Shown here piece after piece: positions 16,061-25,007 of a DNA stretch of 40,324 nt. The notes beneath the pieces were generated by a model that had not been told where the DNA came from, ran no database searches, and saw only the letters and a list, made by a program, of their open reading frames with translations. The position numbers and the translations under genes are program-made. Each line of letters opens with the position of its first letter. Within the stretch, counting starts at the first letter, position 1. Origin of the DNA: Balneolales bacterium (GTDB lineage Bacteria; Bacteroidota; Rhodothermia; Balneolales; Cyclonatronaceae); contig JAFIET010000032.1 in the NCBI GenBank assembly GCA_020832405.1, forward strand, positions 1 to 40,324, given 5' to 3'.

Positions 16061-16879
16061 TTAAATGCCTGCAGCCATTTTCCTGACAGCTCTTGTTGCA
16101 AAAAAAGAAGGCAGGTATGTATCAAGGGCTTTCTCCCCTCCCCTGTCATCCTCATAAAAATCAGTAATCACAAACCCCGCTTTCAGCTGTCCGCCAATCT
16201 GATCTGTGAGGCTGTGCCCGAATTCGAGCGTCTCCTGAGCCAAAAGCAAGGCGTTCAGCTTTTCATGTGAAAGGCTTTTCAAATCAGAATACGGCTGCGG
16301 GTACGTCAGTTTAAACGGCGGCCCTTCCGGCTCAAACTGGAAAATTACCGGATTTACCATGCCGGCCATGAGAACACCGCCGGGTTTCAGCACCCGAAAG
16401 CACTGCTGCCAAACCTTGTTCACATCCTCAGTAAAAACCACCGAACAGGGGTTAAAAATAAGATCAAACCATGCGTCAGGGAGTGCGGAGAGATCTGCCA
16501 TATCACCCTGAATGGTTTTGATGCCAAGCCCGTACTTGTCGCTCAGCCTGCGATCCTGACGCAGTTGATTTTCGGAATTATCAAAAATGGTGACTGCTGC
16601 GCCCGCGGCCGCAAGCAGCGGCCCCTGCTGTCCGCCGGCGGCGGCAAGCCCCAGAACACGGCAACCATTCAGTTCCGGAAACCAGTTGTGCGGCGCAAAC
16701 TTAACCGGCGTGAGCAGCACCTTCGGAAGGTCTGTACGGGCTTGCCTTATTTGCTCACCGCTAACGGGCACAGTCCAGCGGTTCTGTTCAGCCACATACC
16801 GATCCCAGACCATGCGGTTATGTGCAGCTACATCGGGTTTTAATGCCGAGTGTGAATCCGGGTCGGGTAAAGTATTCAC
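16061..16879 (-). CDS. Class I SAM-dependent methyltransferase
   Basis: 272 residues from a GTG at 16879, 11 bp after the stop codon of the TPR gene, so translation is probably coupled. The Rossmann core has motif I as VLGLAAAGGQQGPLLAAAGA, the acidic ribose-binding residue in VTIFDNSENQL, the QGDMADL region and a post-core FRVLKPGGVLMAG, all as in Methyltransf_11/UbiE-type enzymes. Motif I reads AAAGGQQG instead of the usual GxGxG. That variant, together with the N-terminal WDRYV...W..PVS, fits a subgroup of uncharacterised bacterial methyltransferases. The substrate cannot be inferred. An imperfect terminator follows before aroA. Confidence 0.85.
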   Translation of the reverse strand: MNTLPDPDSHSALKPDVAAHNRMVWDRYVAEQNRWTVPVSGEQIRQARTDLPKVLLTPVKFAPHNWFPELNGCRVLGLAAAGGQQGPLLAAAGAAVTIFDNSENQLRQDRRLSDKYGLGIKTIQGDMADLSALPDAWFDLIFNPCSVVFTEDVNKVWQQCFRVLKPGGVLMAGMVNPVIFQFEPEGPPFKLTYPQPYSDLKSLSHEKLNALLLAQETLEFGHSLTDQIGGQLKAGFVITDFYEDDRGGEKALDTYLPSFFATRAVRKMAAGI

Positions 16880-16890
16880 TCAGACGCCGC

Positions 16891-19881
16891 TCAGCGCAGC
16901 AGGGTTTGTGCGCGCTGTGCATAGCTGCTTCCGGGGTACTCTTCCCGGATGATTCGGCCGATCTGTTCGGCTTCGGTTCTGTTTCCAACTGCCAGGTTTG
17001 AGGTGATGGCACCGAGCATGGCTTCAGCTACCCAGCTGGTGTAGGCGCCAAAGAAGATGCGCACATTCCCGAATTCCCGCAGGGCATCGGTGTGCAGGTT
17101 CTGCCGCTGCAACGAGAGCGCATGCCTGAACTGTGCTTCCGCACCGGCTTCCCCCGTATTGCTGTCAGATACCTCTTTAAAAATTTCGGCTGCCTTGCGG
17201 AAATCCTGCTGCGCATAGGCTACCCTGCCAAGACCAAGTTTAACCAGTGCCTGATTGCCGCTGAGCCGCGATGCGGCTTCAAAACGGGCCTGCGCCTCCG
17301 ATACCTGCCCAAGGCCGAGTGCAGCCTTGCCAAGGCCTACGTTGGCTTCAAACTGCATTCTTCTGCTTCCCTCCAGCAGCATGCTGAAAGTCTGGCGCGC
17401 ACTGTTGAATTCCCCGCCTTCCAGGTAGAGGTTTCCAAGCTCGAGCAGGGCTACATCACTTTCACGGGCATTGGTGTACTCGTCGGTGATGGTCCGGTAG
17501 GCTTCCTTAGCCTTTTCGGTCTGTCCCAAAGCCCGGTGCGCTTCGGCTATGCGGAGAAGCGCCTCGGGTATACGCCGCTCGTTGTTGGTAACGCGGATGT
17601 ACTGACGGAAAGAGGTGATGGCTTCTTCGTAGTCAGCCGTTTCCAGTAATGAAAGCGCCTGCCGGAAGCGCAGCTGATCAGCAGTGCCTGCCTGCGGATT
17701 TCCGGCCAGAAATGCTTCCAGAATATCGTTGCTCGTATCAGGCATACCGGCTGACTGTTGCGCAAACTGAATGCCGTTTACCGCTTCAATAATCAGATCG
17801 CTTTGGGGGAAACGCTCAAGAACCCGCTGATAGGCTGCAATAGCCTGCTCAAATTCCTGCGCGTTAAAGTAAGCATTTCCAATATTGAACTGTGCCCGCG
17901 GTGCCCATTGGGAGCGAGGAAAGCGGCGTATCACATGCCCGAATTCCTCAGCGGCCTGTGTGTAGTTTCCGGAAAGCAGGTAGATGTAGCCTATACTGTA
18001 CTGCGCCTGCTCACGGAACGGACTTTGCGGGAAATCTTCGATGAGTTCCCGAAAGGTGCGCACGGCTTCGAAAGTGCGCTCATCCCGGTAGAAGCTTGTT
18101 GCAATCTGATACGTCGCATAATCGGCACTGCGATCGAATGCGAGTGATCTTTCATAAAATGCGATGGCATCATCAAAGCGGCGGAGGGCAAACTTGGCGT
18201 CAGCAATCCGGAGCTGAGCATCAATATCGTATGGGAAAACGGCAATATCGGGCTGACTAAAATTATCCAGAAAAGCAATCAGGGGCGGAATGGCCTGCTC
18301 AAAATCACCCATCATAAAATAACTCCAGCCCAGAGAGTAGCGGGCGGCGGCGGCAAATTCACCGTTGGGGAACTCCCTGATGTAACGGGCAAAGCGAATC
18401 GCTGCGGGGCCGAACTCTTCCATATTGAAATAGCTGTCGGCGCTCCAGAACAATGCTTCGCTGCCGAGGTCGGAAGTTGGGGTAGCCTGAAAGACGCTTT
18501 CAAAAACAGGCTGTGCTTCATCCCAGGCGCGGTTGCGGAACAGCACCCACCCTCTCTGAAACCTTGCCTGAAGCTGCACTTCCGGGGTTACGGTACCTGC
18601 CGCTTCAGCCTGCTGAAAGGCTTCGATTGCGCGGCGGTATTCGGCGTTGGCAAAGTAGGCTTCACCGAGCAGGCTGTAAACCTCGCCTGGTTTTTGAAGC
18701 GGCTGCAGGTTACGCACTACATACAGCAAGCGCTCAATGGCAGACACATGATCTCCAATTTCTGCAAGGATGAGTGCCCACTCGAAATAAGCCTGCTCAA
18801 CCCAGGGCCCTGTGCTGAAGCGGTTTGCGAAGGTTTCAAAGGTTTGGACAGCCAGATCGTACCGGCCGCTGAGTTTGTGGTTAACGGCCTTATAGTAAAG
18901 AGCACGCCGGGAAAGGTCGTCGTCAGCAGTTGAAACGGCCCGGTTGAAAGAATCTGCTGCCCAGTGAAAAACCTGCTGCCGGTGAAATACCCAGCCCAGC
19001 CCGTAATGAGCAAGGCGCACATCCCCCCCTTCATTCAGGCGTATGTACGTACGGTACCAGGTTGAAGCGCTTTCAAGATCACCCAGATAGCTGAAGCTTT
19101 CAGCCATAATCATAGCTGCTTTCGATTGCTGCTCGCGGTTTAACCTCGGGTAGGCAGTACGCAAGGAGTTTACGGCTTCTTCGAAACGCCCCTGCCGGTA
19201 ATAGGCTTCACCAAGTGCCGTTCCAACGCCTTCGGTAACAGCAGCAAGCGGATAACCGCGCCTAAGCAGTTCGAACATTTCGGCAGCAAGCTCATATTCT
19301 TCGCTGTCGAGATACAGCCGGCCGCGGGTGAAAAGGGCCTCCGCGGCACTTTCTGTATTCTGATGCTTTGTGTGGATTTGCTCAAGGAAATAGTGCGCAC
19401 GCTCAAAGTCAGAGAGCTCAACGTGGGTCTGCGCATTCCAGTAGAGCACCTGCCGTTCAAAAGGAGCGGGCAGGTTCAGAGCGAGTGCGCGCTCATAAAA
19501 AACCGAAGCCTGCCGAAAACTTCCGTCCTGAAAATTCCGGTGTCCGAGGTCAGCGTACAGGTTCCCCGCTTCGGCACTGTTAGGAAAGTCTGTTATAAAA
19601 CTGTCGAAAAAAAGCAGCGTGCGGTCAGGATCGAGCGCCGCCTGAGCCAGGGCCGTGTAATATCGGGCCGTTTTGAACTGCTGATCGGTATCAGGATGAG
19701 CTATGAAGCGGTCAAAAAAGGAAATAGCCTGCTCAAACTGACCGTTTTCGTAGAGGGTGATGCCTGTTGAGAGTGCTTCCTGAGCAGGAAGCTGATGATG
19801 CTGTGCACTTACCCAAACCGGAGCAAAGAATACGGCACAGCCCAAAAAAGTGACCAAAAAAACGCGATTCAGAGAATCCAA
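16891..19881 (-). CDS. Secreted tetratricopeptide-repeat protein (~1000 aa)
   Basis: The frame opens at 19962, but a good promoter (-7 box at 19925-19918) lies inside that extension. I therefore prefer the TTG at 19881, which follows an AAGG and directly starts a signal peptide (DSLNRVFLVTFLGCAVFFAP...SA-Q), giving 996 residues. The rest is an almost unbroken solenoid of 34-residue TPR units with the recurring pattern (A/Y)-x-x-G-x-x-x-Y-x-x-G-x-(F/Y)-x-x-A and ... FP-x-S in many repeats, as in YbgF/BamD-type and Bacteroidota periplasmic TPR proteins. It probably acts as a periplasmic scaffold for envelope complexes. Specific partners are unknown, and a SAM methyltransferase is encoded 11 bp downstream. 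Confidence 0.88.
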   Translation of the reverse strand: MDSLNRVFLVTFLGCAVFFAPVWVSAQHHQLPAQEALSTGITLYENGQFEQAISFFDRFIAHPDTDQQFKTARYYTALAQAALDPDRTLLFFDSFITDFPNSAEAGNLYADLGHRNFQDGSFRQASVFYERALALNLPAPFERQVLYWNAQTHVELSDFERAHYFLEQIHTKHQNTESAAEALFTRGRLYLDSEEYELAAEMFELLRRGYPLAAVTEGVGTALGEAYYRQGRFEEAVNSLRTAYPRLNREQQSKAAMIMAESFSYLGDLESASTWYRTYIRLNEGGDVRLAHYGLGWVFHRQQVFHWAADSFNRAVSTADDDLSRRALYYKAVNHKLSGRYDLAVQTFETFANRFSTGPWVEQAYFEWALILAEIGDHVSAIERLLYVVRNLQPLQKPGEVYSLLGEAYFANAEYRRAIEAFQQAEAAGTVTPEVQLQARFQRGWVLFRNRAWDEAQPVFESVFQATPTSDLGSEALFWSADSYFNMEEFGPAAIRFARYIREFPNGEFAAAARYSLGWSYFMMGDFEQAIPPLIAFLDNFSQPDIAVFPYDIDAQLRIADAKFALRRFDDAIAFYERSLAFDRSADYATYQIATSFYRDERTFEAVRTFRELIEDFPQSPFREQAQYSIGYIYLLSGNYTQAAEEFGHVIRRFPRSQWAPRAQFNIGNAYFNAQEFEQAIAAYQRVLERFPQSDLIIEAVNGIQFAQQSAGMPDTSNDILEAFLAGNPQAGTADQLRFRQALSLLETADYEEAITSFRQYIRVTNNERRIPEALLRIAEAHRALGQTEKAKEAYRTITDEYTNARESDVALLELGNLYLEGGEFNSARQTFSMLLEGSRRMQFEANVGLGKAALGLGQVSEAQARFEAASRLSGNQALVKLGLGRVAYAQQDFRKAAEIFKEVSDSNTGEAGAEAQFRHALSLQRQNLHTDALREFGNVRIFFGAYTSWVAEAMLGAITSNLAVGNRTEAEQIGRIIREEYPGSSYAQRAQTLLR

Positions 19882-19917
19882 AATCTGCCTTACTAAAGGT
19901 TGAATGAGGTGAATGGG

Positions 19918-19950
19918 CAAATATAACGTTTGTTGCAGCGGCTTTGCAAA
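19918..19950 (-). promoter_or_regulatory. Bacteroidota-type promoter of the TPR gene
   Basis: On the minus strand TTTG (19950-19947) is followed by 21 bp and TATATTTG (19925-19918), an exact TTG-N17-23-TAnnTTTG match. Transcription would begin about 30 nt before the TTG start at 19881, and this decides the start codon of the TPR gene. Confidence 0.65.
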
Positions 19951-20020
19951 ACAGCGGTACAACTAACTTGCTTCGCCCTTCAGCTAAACGTTTGCAGGCG
20001 TTGCCTCATATGCGGGCAGT

Positions 20021-20055
20021 AAAAAAAACGAAGGCTACTTCTGTGAAGACCTTAA
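20021..20055 (-). terminator. Probable terminator after the CBS/ACT-like gene
   Basis: On the minus strand the AAGG-CTTC arm (starting at the stop codon) pairs with GAAG-CCTT through a small internal loop, and eight T follow immediately (20028-20021). The stem is short, so strength is uncertain. Confidence 0.5.
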
Positions 20056-20720
20056 ATGCTGAGAAACCTCATAAACTGATCCGCCCGGTCGTGCAGGTCA
20101 TCATCGGTTTCAGTTTCTTTTGATTTGGAGGTGATGATGAATCCATAGCGGTTCAGCACTCTTAAAATGGGATCAATATCATCGGTATTCAGCTTTATGG
20201 AAACCCTGAAACGATCCGTTCCGGAAGCAGCGGGCTCAACGCCAATGCTCAGAATTTTCCCTCCTTCAAGCTCTGTAAGGCGCACAAGGTCGGTGAGGCA
20301 ATAATCAGCCGGTTCCATTTCAACCATAATGGTTGCCCCTTTAAAATCAGGGTTAAGCAGCCTGATAAGTGCAGCGTCAATCTCGTTTCGGAGCACAAAC
20401 CCCAGATATGACTCCTGATCATCAGACACTACGGCCGCCCGGCTATTGGCTTCAGACATCTGCCGGCAGGCATCCGAGATGTGCGTATTGGGATAAAGCG
20501 TGCAGGGTTTGCGTCTGATTTTCGGAAAAATGGTTTGATGGCGGTCTTTCTCGCTCAGGATATCTGCACGCTCAACGGTTCCGAGCAGTTTTCCGGTGGT
20601 GTAATCCACTACGGGCAGCACGTCGCAGTGCTGTACCCCCATGGCCATGAGGCCGTCTTCCACGGAGTTGGAAGCCCTGAGCGGTTCGTACAGGGGATTT
20701 AAAATTTCATGGATAAACAT
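20052..20720 (-). CDS. CBS-domain pair protein with C-terminal ACT-like domain
   Basis: 222 residues from ATG 20720. Two CBS motifs fill about 1-120 (DVLPVVDYTTGKLLGTVERADIL in the first, SRAAVVSDDQESYLGFVLRNEI in the second). From about 128 a betaalphabeta unit (ATIMVEMEPADYCLTDLVRL, GGKILSIGVEP) resembles an ACT fold, the arrangement of AcuB-like proteins. CBS pairs usually bind adenosyl ligands and ACT domains bind small metabolites, so a ligand-sensing regulator is likely; its target is unknown. It is the last gene after hflX (42 bp gap) on the same strand. Confidence 0.75.
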   Translation of the reverse strand: MFIHEILNPLYEPLRASNSVEDGLMAMGVQHCDVLPVVDYTTGKLLGTVERADILSEKDRHQTIFPKIRRKPCTLYPNTHISDACRQMSEANSRAAVVSDDQESYLGFVLRNEIDAALIRLLNPDFKGATIMVEMEPADYCLTDLVRLTELEGGKILSIGVEPAASGTDRFRVSIKLNTDDIDPILRVLNRYGFIITSKSKETETDDDLHDRADQFMRFLSI

Positions 20721-20762
20721 AATACCGGAAATAAAAAATGAGCCTTAAAAGAAGCGGTTCAA

Positions 20763-22061
20763 CTATACAAACTCGGGAGAAATCAAATCGTTCGGTTCCA
20801 GCATTTCTTCAAGCCTTGCAAGTTTGTCCTTTCGGATGCGGAAGCTGATTTCAATGTACTCATCATGATACTTCTTAAAAAACACTTCTGCAGCATCAAA
20901 AATAAAACTGATGGCCTTAAAATTTTGAAGGGAGATGTTCATCTCTGCTTTCACATAGTCAGTCAAAGCCTGCTGTTCGATGATTTGCTGCAGATCAGAA
21001 AGCCCGATTCCGCGACTCGCAGAGATAAAAACGGCATCCGGGTATTCCCTGCGCAAACCAGCCAGAACCTCTGCATCTTTAACCGCATCGGTTTTATTGA
21101 ATACAAGCAGGGTCGGTTTATGGTCGCTTTCAATGCCCTTAAGGGTTTCATCTACTACAGCTTTGTACTCAAGTACGGAGGGCGAGGAAGCGTCCATTAC
21201 GTGAAGCAACACATCCGCCTCTCTGATTTCATCAAGGGTTGATTTGAAACTATCCACAAGGTGGTGGGGAAGCTTCCGGATGAAGCCTACAGTATCGGAG
21301 AGCAGCACAGCAGTACTGCCGGTTTCAAACCGCCTGACGGTAGAATCGAGGGTGGCAAACAGCTTGTTTTCTGCCAGCACGGAGGTATTTGTAAGGGCAT
21401 TCAGCAGCGATGATTTTCCCACGTTTGTATAGCCTACCAGCGCAATGCGCATAATACTTTCACGGCCTTTTCGCTGCGTTTTACGCTGCTGATCGAGTTT
21501 CCCGAGCTTTTCTTTGAGTACGGAAATCCGCTTGCCTATAATCCGCCGGTCAGTTTCAATCTGTGTTTCGCCGGGGCCTTTGGTACCGATTCCGCCAGAT
21601 TGCCTGGAAAGGTGTGTCCAGAACCGGGTAAGCCTTGGCAGGATGTACTGAAGCTGTGCCAGTTCTACCTGTGTTTTGGCCGCCGCAGTTTGTGCCCGCG
21701 AAGCAAAAATATCGAGAATAAGCCCGCTTCGGTCGAGAATTTTGAGCTTGGTTTCCCTTTCGATATTCCGGGCTTGGGTAGGGGAAAGATCATCATCAAA
21801 AATGATCATATTGGCCTGCTTTTCGTTCGCAACAGATGCGATTTCCTGAAGCTTGCCCCGGCCTACATAGGTACCAACATCCGGCTTATCCCGGTTTTGC
21901 AGCACTTTATGCACAACATCTCCCCCTGCTGTGTTAACGAGCATTTGCAGTTCTTCAAGATATTCTTCGGCTTTTTGCTGCGGCACGTGGGCTCCGTAAA
22001 GCCCGGCAATCAGAACTTTTTCAGGTTGACTGCCTTTTTTTTGGTCTTCTGTAAAGCTCAA
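20763..22061 (-). CDS. hflX: GTPase HflX
   Basis: 432 residues from a TTG start at 22061. The N-terminal HflX domain includes GTYVGRGKLQEI (63-74), FDDDLSPTQARNIE and the GGIGTKGPGETQIETDRR linker (156-173). The G domain has G1 GYTNVGKSS (210-218), G3 DTVGF (256-260) and G4 NKTD (322-325). HflX binds the 50S subunit and rescues stalled or hibernating ribosomes, especially under heat stress. It follows the small membrane protein gene by 46 bp and precedes the CBS/ACT gene by 42 bp, so it is within a four-gene minus-strand run. Confidence 0.95.
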   Translation of the reverse strand: MSFTEDQKKGSQPEKVLIAGLYGAHVPQQKAEEYLEELQMLVNTAGGDVVHKVLQNRDKPDVGTYVGRGKLQEIASVANEKQANMIIFDDDLSPTQARNIERETKLKILDRSGLILDIFASRAQTAAAKTQVELAQLQYILPRLTRFWTHLSRQSGGIGTKGPGETQIETDRRIIGKRISVLKEKLGKLDQQRKTQRKGRESIMRIALVGYTNVGKSSLLNALTNTSVLAENKLFATLDSTVRRFETGSTAVLLSDTVGFIRKLPHHLVDSFKSTLDEIREADVLLHVMDASSPSVLEYKAVVDETLKGIESDHKPTLLVFNKTDAVKDAEVLAGLRREYPDAVFISASRGIGLSDLQQIIEQQALTDYVKAEMNISLQNFKAISFIFDAAEVFFKKYHDEYIEISFRIRKDKLARLEEMLEPNDLISPEFV

Positions 22062-22107
22062 ATAAGTGGTATTAAGAATGTTTGGCTAAACCCGGGCCCG
22101 GAACAGA

Positions 22108-22713
22108 TCAGGGTTTGATGTTGATTTTATTGAGAATACTTTCATCAGTGAGGGTGTATCTGAACCGGCGGCCCAGCTTATGATTCAGAATTTTCCGCAG
22201 CTCACCGGCTTTTTCAGCAGGTACCGTAACTTCAAGCCGGTTAAACTGAGCAAGCTCGAAGTATTCTGATGTTCGTTTATAGATGAACACAAAAGCCATG
22301 CCATCCTGTACTTCATTCTCAGCAAAATCGTGTACTTCATGCCAGGCAACCGTCTGAGACGGATCATTGATATTTTTCATAATTCCGTGATCGGTAATGT
22401 ACCTTCTTGACATAAAATAGCTTGCTACCATCCAGTTAAATGCCAGAAAGGTGTACAGGCCTGCCACAAAGTAATGATCGCTCATGCCATTATACCATGC
22501 AATAGCACCCAGCGCCAGAGAAAGGCACATAAAAAGCGTGGCAAAGAGAGGGAATCCGAAAAAACGGCCGGTATTCCAGCTCAGGCGCACGTTTCTGAGC
22601 CGCCATGCATTGCTGAGTGTAAACGCAGACAGAAAAAAAGAAGCTATGCTGAAAAAAATCAGCACGGATGTGAGTAAAAAATACAGCTGAGCTGAATATT
22701 CGCTAAACGGCAT
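22108..22713 (-). CDS. Small membrane protein with cytoplasmic C-terminal domain, function unknown
   Basis: 201 residues. There is one hydrophobic helix at about 8-35, a second at 52-72 and a third at 80-100, followed by a soluble ~95-residue domain (VAWHEVHDFAENEVQDG..FVFIY..). Its strand pattern resembles a bacterial PH-like domain and ends with a basic helix. It overlaps the BatA-like gene by 11 bp, which implies translational coupling and a joint function at the membrane. I do not recognise a named family. Confidence 0.6.
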   Translation of the reverse strand: MPFSEYSAQLYFLLTSVLIFFSIASFFLSAFTLSNAWRLRNVRLSWNTGRFFGFPLFATLFMCLSLALGAIAWYNGMSDHYFVAGLYTFLAFNWMVASYFMSRRYITDHGIMKNINDPSQTVAWHEVHDFAENEVQDGMAFVFIYKRTSEYFELAQFNRLEVTVPAEKAGELRKILNHKLGRRFRYTLTDESILNKINIKP

Positions 22714-24829
22714 CGGAGGGTTCTCCCGAAAACTTTTTCGTTACCAGACTTTCTGATAGTAATAAAATAAATCCTATTAAAACAAACCAATTCCAAATTT
22801 CGCGGCCTGTTCTGGCAGTTCCGATTTGTCCGGCAAGGTTTGTATCGCCGCTTCTGAGTTCAGTTACACGAACATTCGGAAAGTGTGCCGAAAACAAACT
22901 GTTAACAGCTTCCCTGCCTAACGTTCTGAGGTCTGACTCTGTTGTACGCTGGTTTACTGCTACCTCAAGCGTGTCGTTTCCGGACGCTATGCGCGCAATC
23001 CCCGGCTTCCAGCTGTCTGTTTCGGCTATCAGGCGTACCCCTCTGCCCTGCGTTGCAATTTCAGGCACAAGTACCTGATCTCCTATGGTGATGGAAGCCT
23101 GATTAAACTCACTTCGGGTGTGCCATTCAAAAGTTTCTCCAAGCCGGAAGGTATTAAGCCCGCCCCGCTCACCTGAAGCGGCATACAGCCCGAGCCGGTA
23201 AAAAAACGGTGCAAAAAGCGGATTCACCGAAAAAGCTGACCATTCGGGGCTTGTGTTTATTGCCGATACGAACAGCCTTCCTTCTCCCAGATTGTGCTGC
23301 ACCAAAAGCGGATCGCCTAAACTTGTGCGCAGTATTTGCTGAGCCGCACTCCCTCCGGCTACGCTATAGCGCCAGTAATGGAATATATTGGGAAGCTCAA
23401 TACGCACATCTTCTTCATCGGTGACGTCAAAAATATCATCGAGTACAGGGTGTCCCCTTACAATCATACCGAGCTGTGCTACGCTGCGAAAACGGCCCGG
23501 GTCTCCCAAAATGCCGGTGAAACGACCTGCATTTACACGTTCCAGAAAACGGTTGATGCGCTCCGGACTGCCCGCTTCACCCGGAAAAATGATGAGCCCG
23601 CCCCCCTGCTGTACAAAGGTGAGCAGATCAGGCCAGGTAAACTCGGGGATATCTGATACTCCTTCAAGCATGATGGCATCAGGTGTATTCTGCATGGCCT
23701 GTGTGAAGCCGTCCCAGCCCGTACGCTGCACCTCAACACGGCCAGCAGTACGCTGTGCTGCTTCGAAAACAGGCTTCAGCCAGGATACTGCCTGACTTCC
23801 CGGCCGGGACTCGTTAACAATGAGAACGGAACGGGTTTTCGGCAGTTCGAAAGCAAAGTAGCGGGTGTTATCGAAGCCGATCGGATCGCCTTCCAAAACG
23901 GCCCGGCCTGAAAAGGAACCCGATTCGGGCGGGATAACCTCAAACGACCACATACCCGTTTGCATGGGCTCGAGGTTGATCTGATACTGCCCGGCGATTT
24001 CCCCCATGCTTTCAAGCGATAAAAAATAGTTGATAACAGGCCGTTCTGCGTAATTAGTAACTTCCACATCAATAGTAAGCGGGCGCCCGCCTGCGGCAAT
24101 CTGACTGCGGCTGCTAATGCCCGTAATGCCCGCATTGGCGGCGGGCTGCTCGCCGGTGAGAATAGTGTTAAAGGGCATCAGGTTAAGACTGAACTGCGGC
24201 TCAATGCTCAGCTCCTGAAGCTGCGTAGCCAGATCGTCTGCCCCCCGGCCGATGTAATAGGCACTTCGGTTTTCACGGTCGGTAATGCCGGCCCGCCGGA
24301 TGAGCTGCTCCAGGCGCTGACCCGTAAAATTGCCGGCATTCACCGGTTCGAGCTGTTCCAGCAGCCGGCGTGCCTGCGCCTGACTCATTTCTTCAGCCAT
24401 GAGCAGCTCGCCGTGGGTATTGTAGATGAGAAAGCGGTCTTCAGCTGATGCAGCGTCAATCAGGCGGCCTGCTGCTGCTGCTGCCGTTTCCATGAGCGGG
24501 CCCCGCTCGTCAATTTGTGTCATTCCCGGGCCGTTTTCAAGCAAAATGAGGTACAGCACAGAACCGCTGCTGAAACTCAGCACAGATCCGGGTGAGAGCA
24601 TAGGGCGGGCAAGGGCAGCTGCAAGAAGCATAATGGCCGCGATACGAATAGCCAGTAAAATGCGTTTCTTGAGCTTAAGCTGTTTAATTGAGCTTTTCTG
24701 CAGCCGCTTAAAAAAAACAAGCGTCGAAAAAACCTGCTTCTTCGGTTTCCGGAAATTTATCAGGTGCAGAATAAGCGGTATGGCAATTGCCAGCAGGCCA
24801 AGTAAATAAAGAGGGGTAAGAAAACTCAT
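22703..24829 (-). CDS. BatA-like membrane protein with degenerate vWA and GATase-like domains
   Basis: 708 residues from ATG 24829. The N-terminus is the BatA/aerotolerance membrane module: helix 1 (LYLLGLLAIAIPLILHLINF, 7-26), the R-K-P-K-K turn, a basic stretch, and helix 2 (LLAIRIAAIMLLAAALARP, 58-76). A von Willebrand A-like region follows (about 90-190), but where MIDAS needs D-x-S-x-S it has ENGPGM, so metal binding is probably lost. A middle beta-rich segment leads to a class I glutamine-amidotransferase-like fold (VQQGGGLIIFPGE) without an obvious catalytic Cys. A C-terminal helix (FVLIGFILLLSESL) ends the chain. Proteins of this layout are common in Bacteroidota and of unknown function. 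The gene is coupled to the downstream membrane protein. Confidence 0.8.
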   Translation of the reverse strand: MSFLTPLYLLGLLAIAIPLILHLINFRKPKKQVFSTLVFFKRLQKSSIKQLKLKKRILLAIRIAAIMLLAAALARPMLSPGSVLSFSSGSVLYLILLENGPGMTQIDERGPLMETAAAAAGRLIDAASAEDRFLIYNTHGELLMAEEMSQAQARRLLEQLEPVNAGNFTGQRLEQLIRRAGITDRENRSAYYIGRGADDLATQLQELSIEPQFSLNLMPFNTILTGEQPAANAGITGISSRSQIAAGGRPLTIDVEVTNYAERPVINYFLSLESMGEIAGQYQINLEPMQTGMWSFEVIPPESGSFSGRAVLEGDPIGFDNTRYFAFELPKTRSVLIVNESRPGSQAVSWLKPVFEAAQRTAGRVEVQRTGWDGFTQAMQNTPDAIMLEGVSDIPEFTWPDLLTFVQQGGGLIIFPGEAGSPERINRFLERVNAGRFTGILGDPGRFRSVAQLGMIVRGHPVLDDIFDVTDEEDVRIELPNIFHYWRYSVAGGSAAQQILRTSLGDPLLVQHNLGEGRLFVSAINTSPEWSAFSVNPLFAPFFYRLGLYAASGERGGLNTFRLGETFEWHTRSEFNQASITIGDQVLVPEIATQGRGVRLIAETDSWKPGIARIASGNDTLEVAVNQRTTESDLRTLGREAVNSLFSAHFPNVRVTELRSGDTNLAGQIGTARTGREIWNWFVLIGFILLLSESLVTKKFSGEPSDAV

Positions 24830-25007
24830 GCAGAAAAATATTAATTTAGGCAGCAACCAGAGAAACCGGAAAAACCCTGAAAACCAGGCAGGGTTCAACC
24901 CTGTAATTACAGAACAGAACGAACGGGAACACGTTTTGAAGATACTAAAAACAACGAACAGCCAAATTTCATCCGCTTCATTATCAAAATTAATTCATCC
25001 TTTTAAC
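24830..25007. other. Divergent intergenic region between the BatA-like gene and the lipoprotein
   Basis: A 178-bp AT-rich spacer carries the start sites of both divergent genes. Its plus-strand frame stays open, so the lipoprotein gene could be extended to 24828, but no signal-like residues lie there. A TAATTTTG (-7-like) reads minus at 24992-24985 but has no TTG at the right spacing. No clear promoter assigned. Confidence 0.45.

Noticed and set aside
24828-25007. Plus-strand frame opening at 24828, which would make overlapping CATG start codons with the BatA-like gene
   Set aside because: The 60 extra residues are not signal-like, and a lipoprotein signal peptide begins exactly at the internal ATG 25008.
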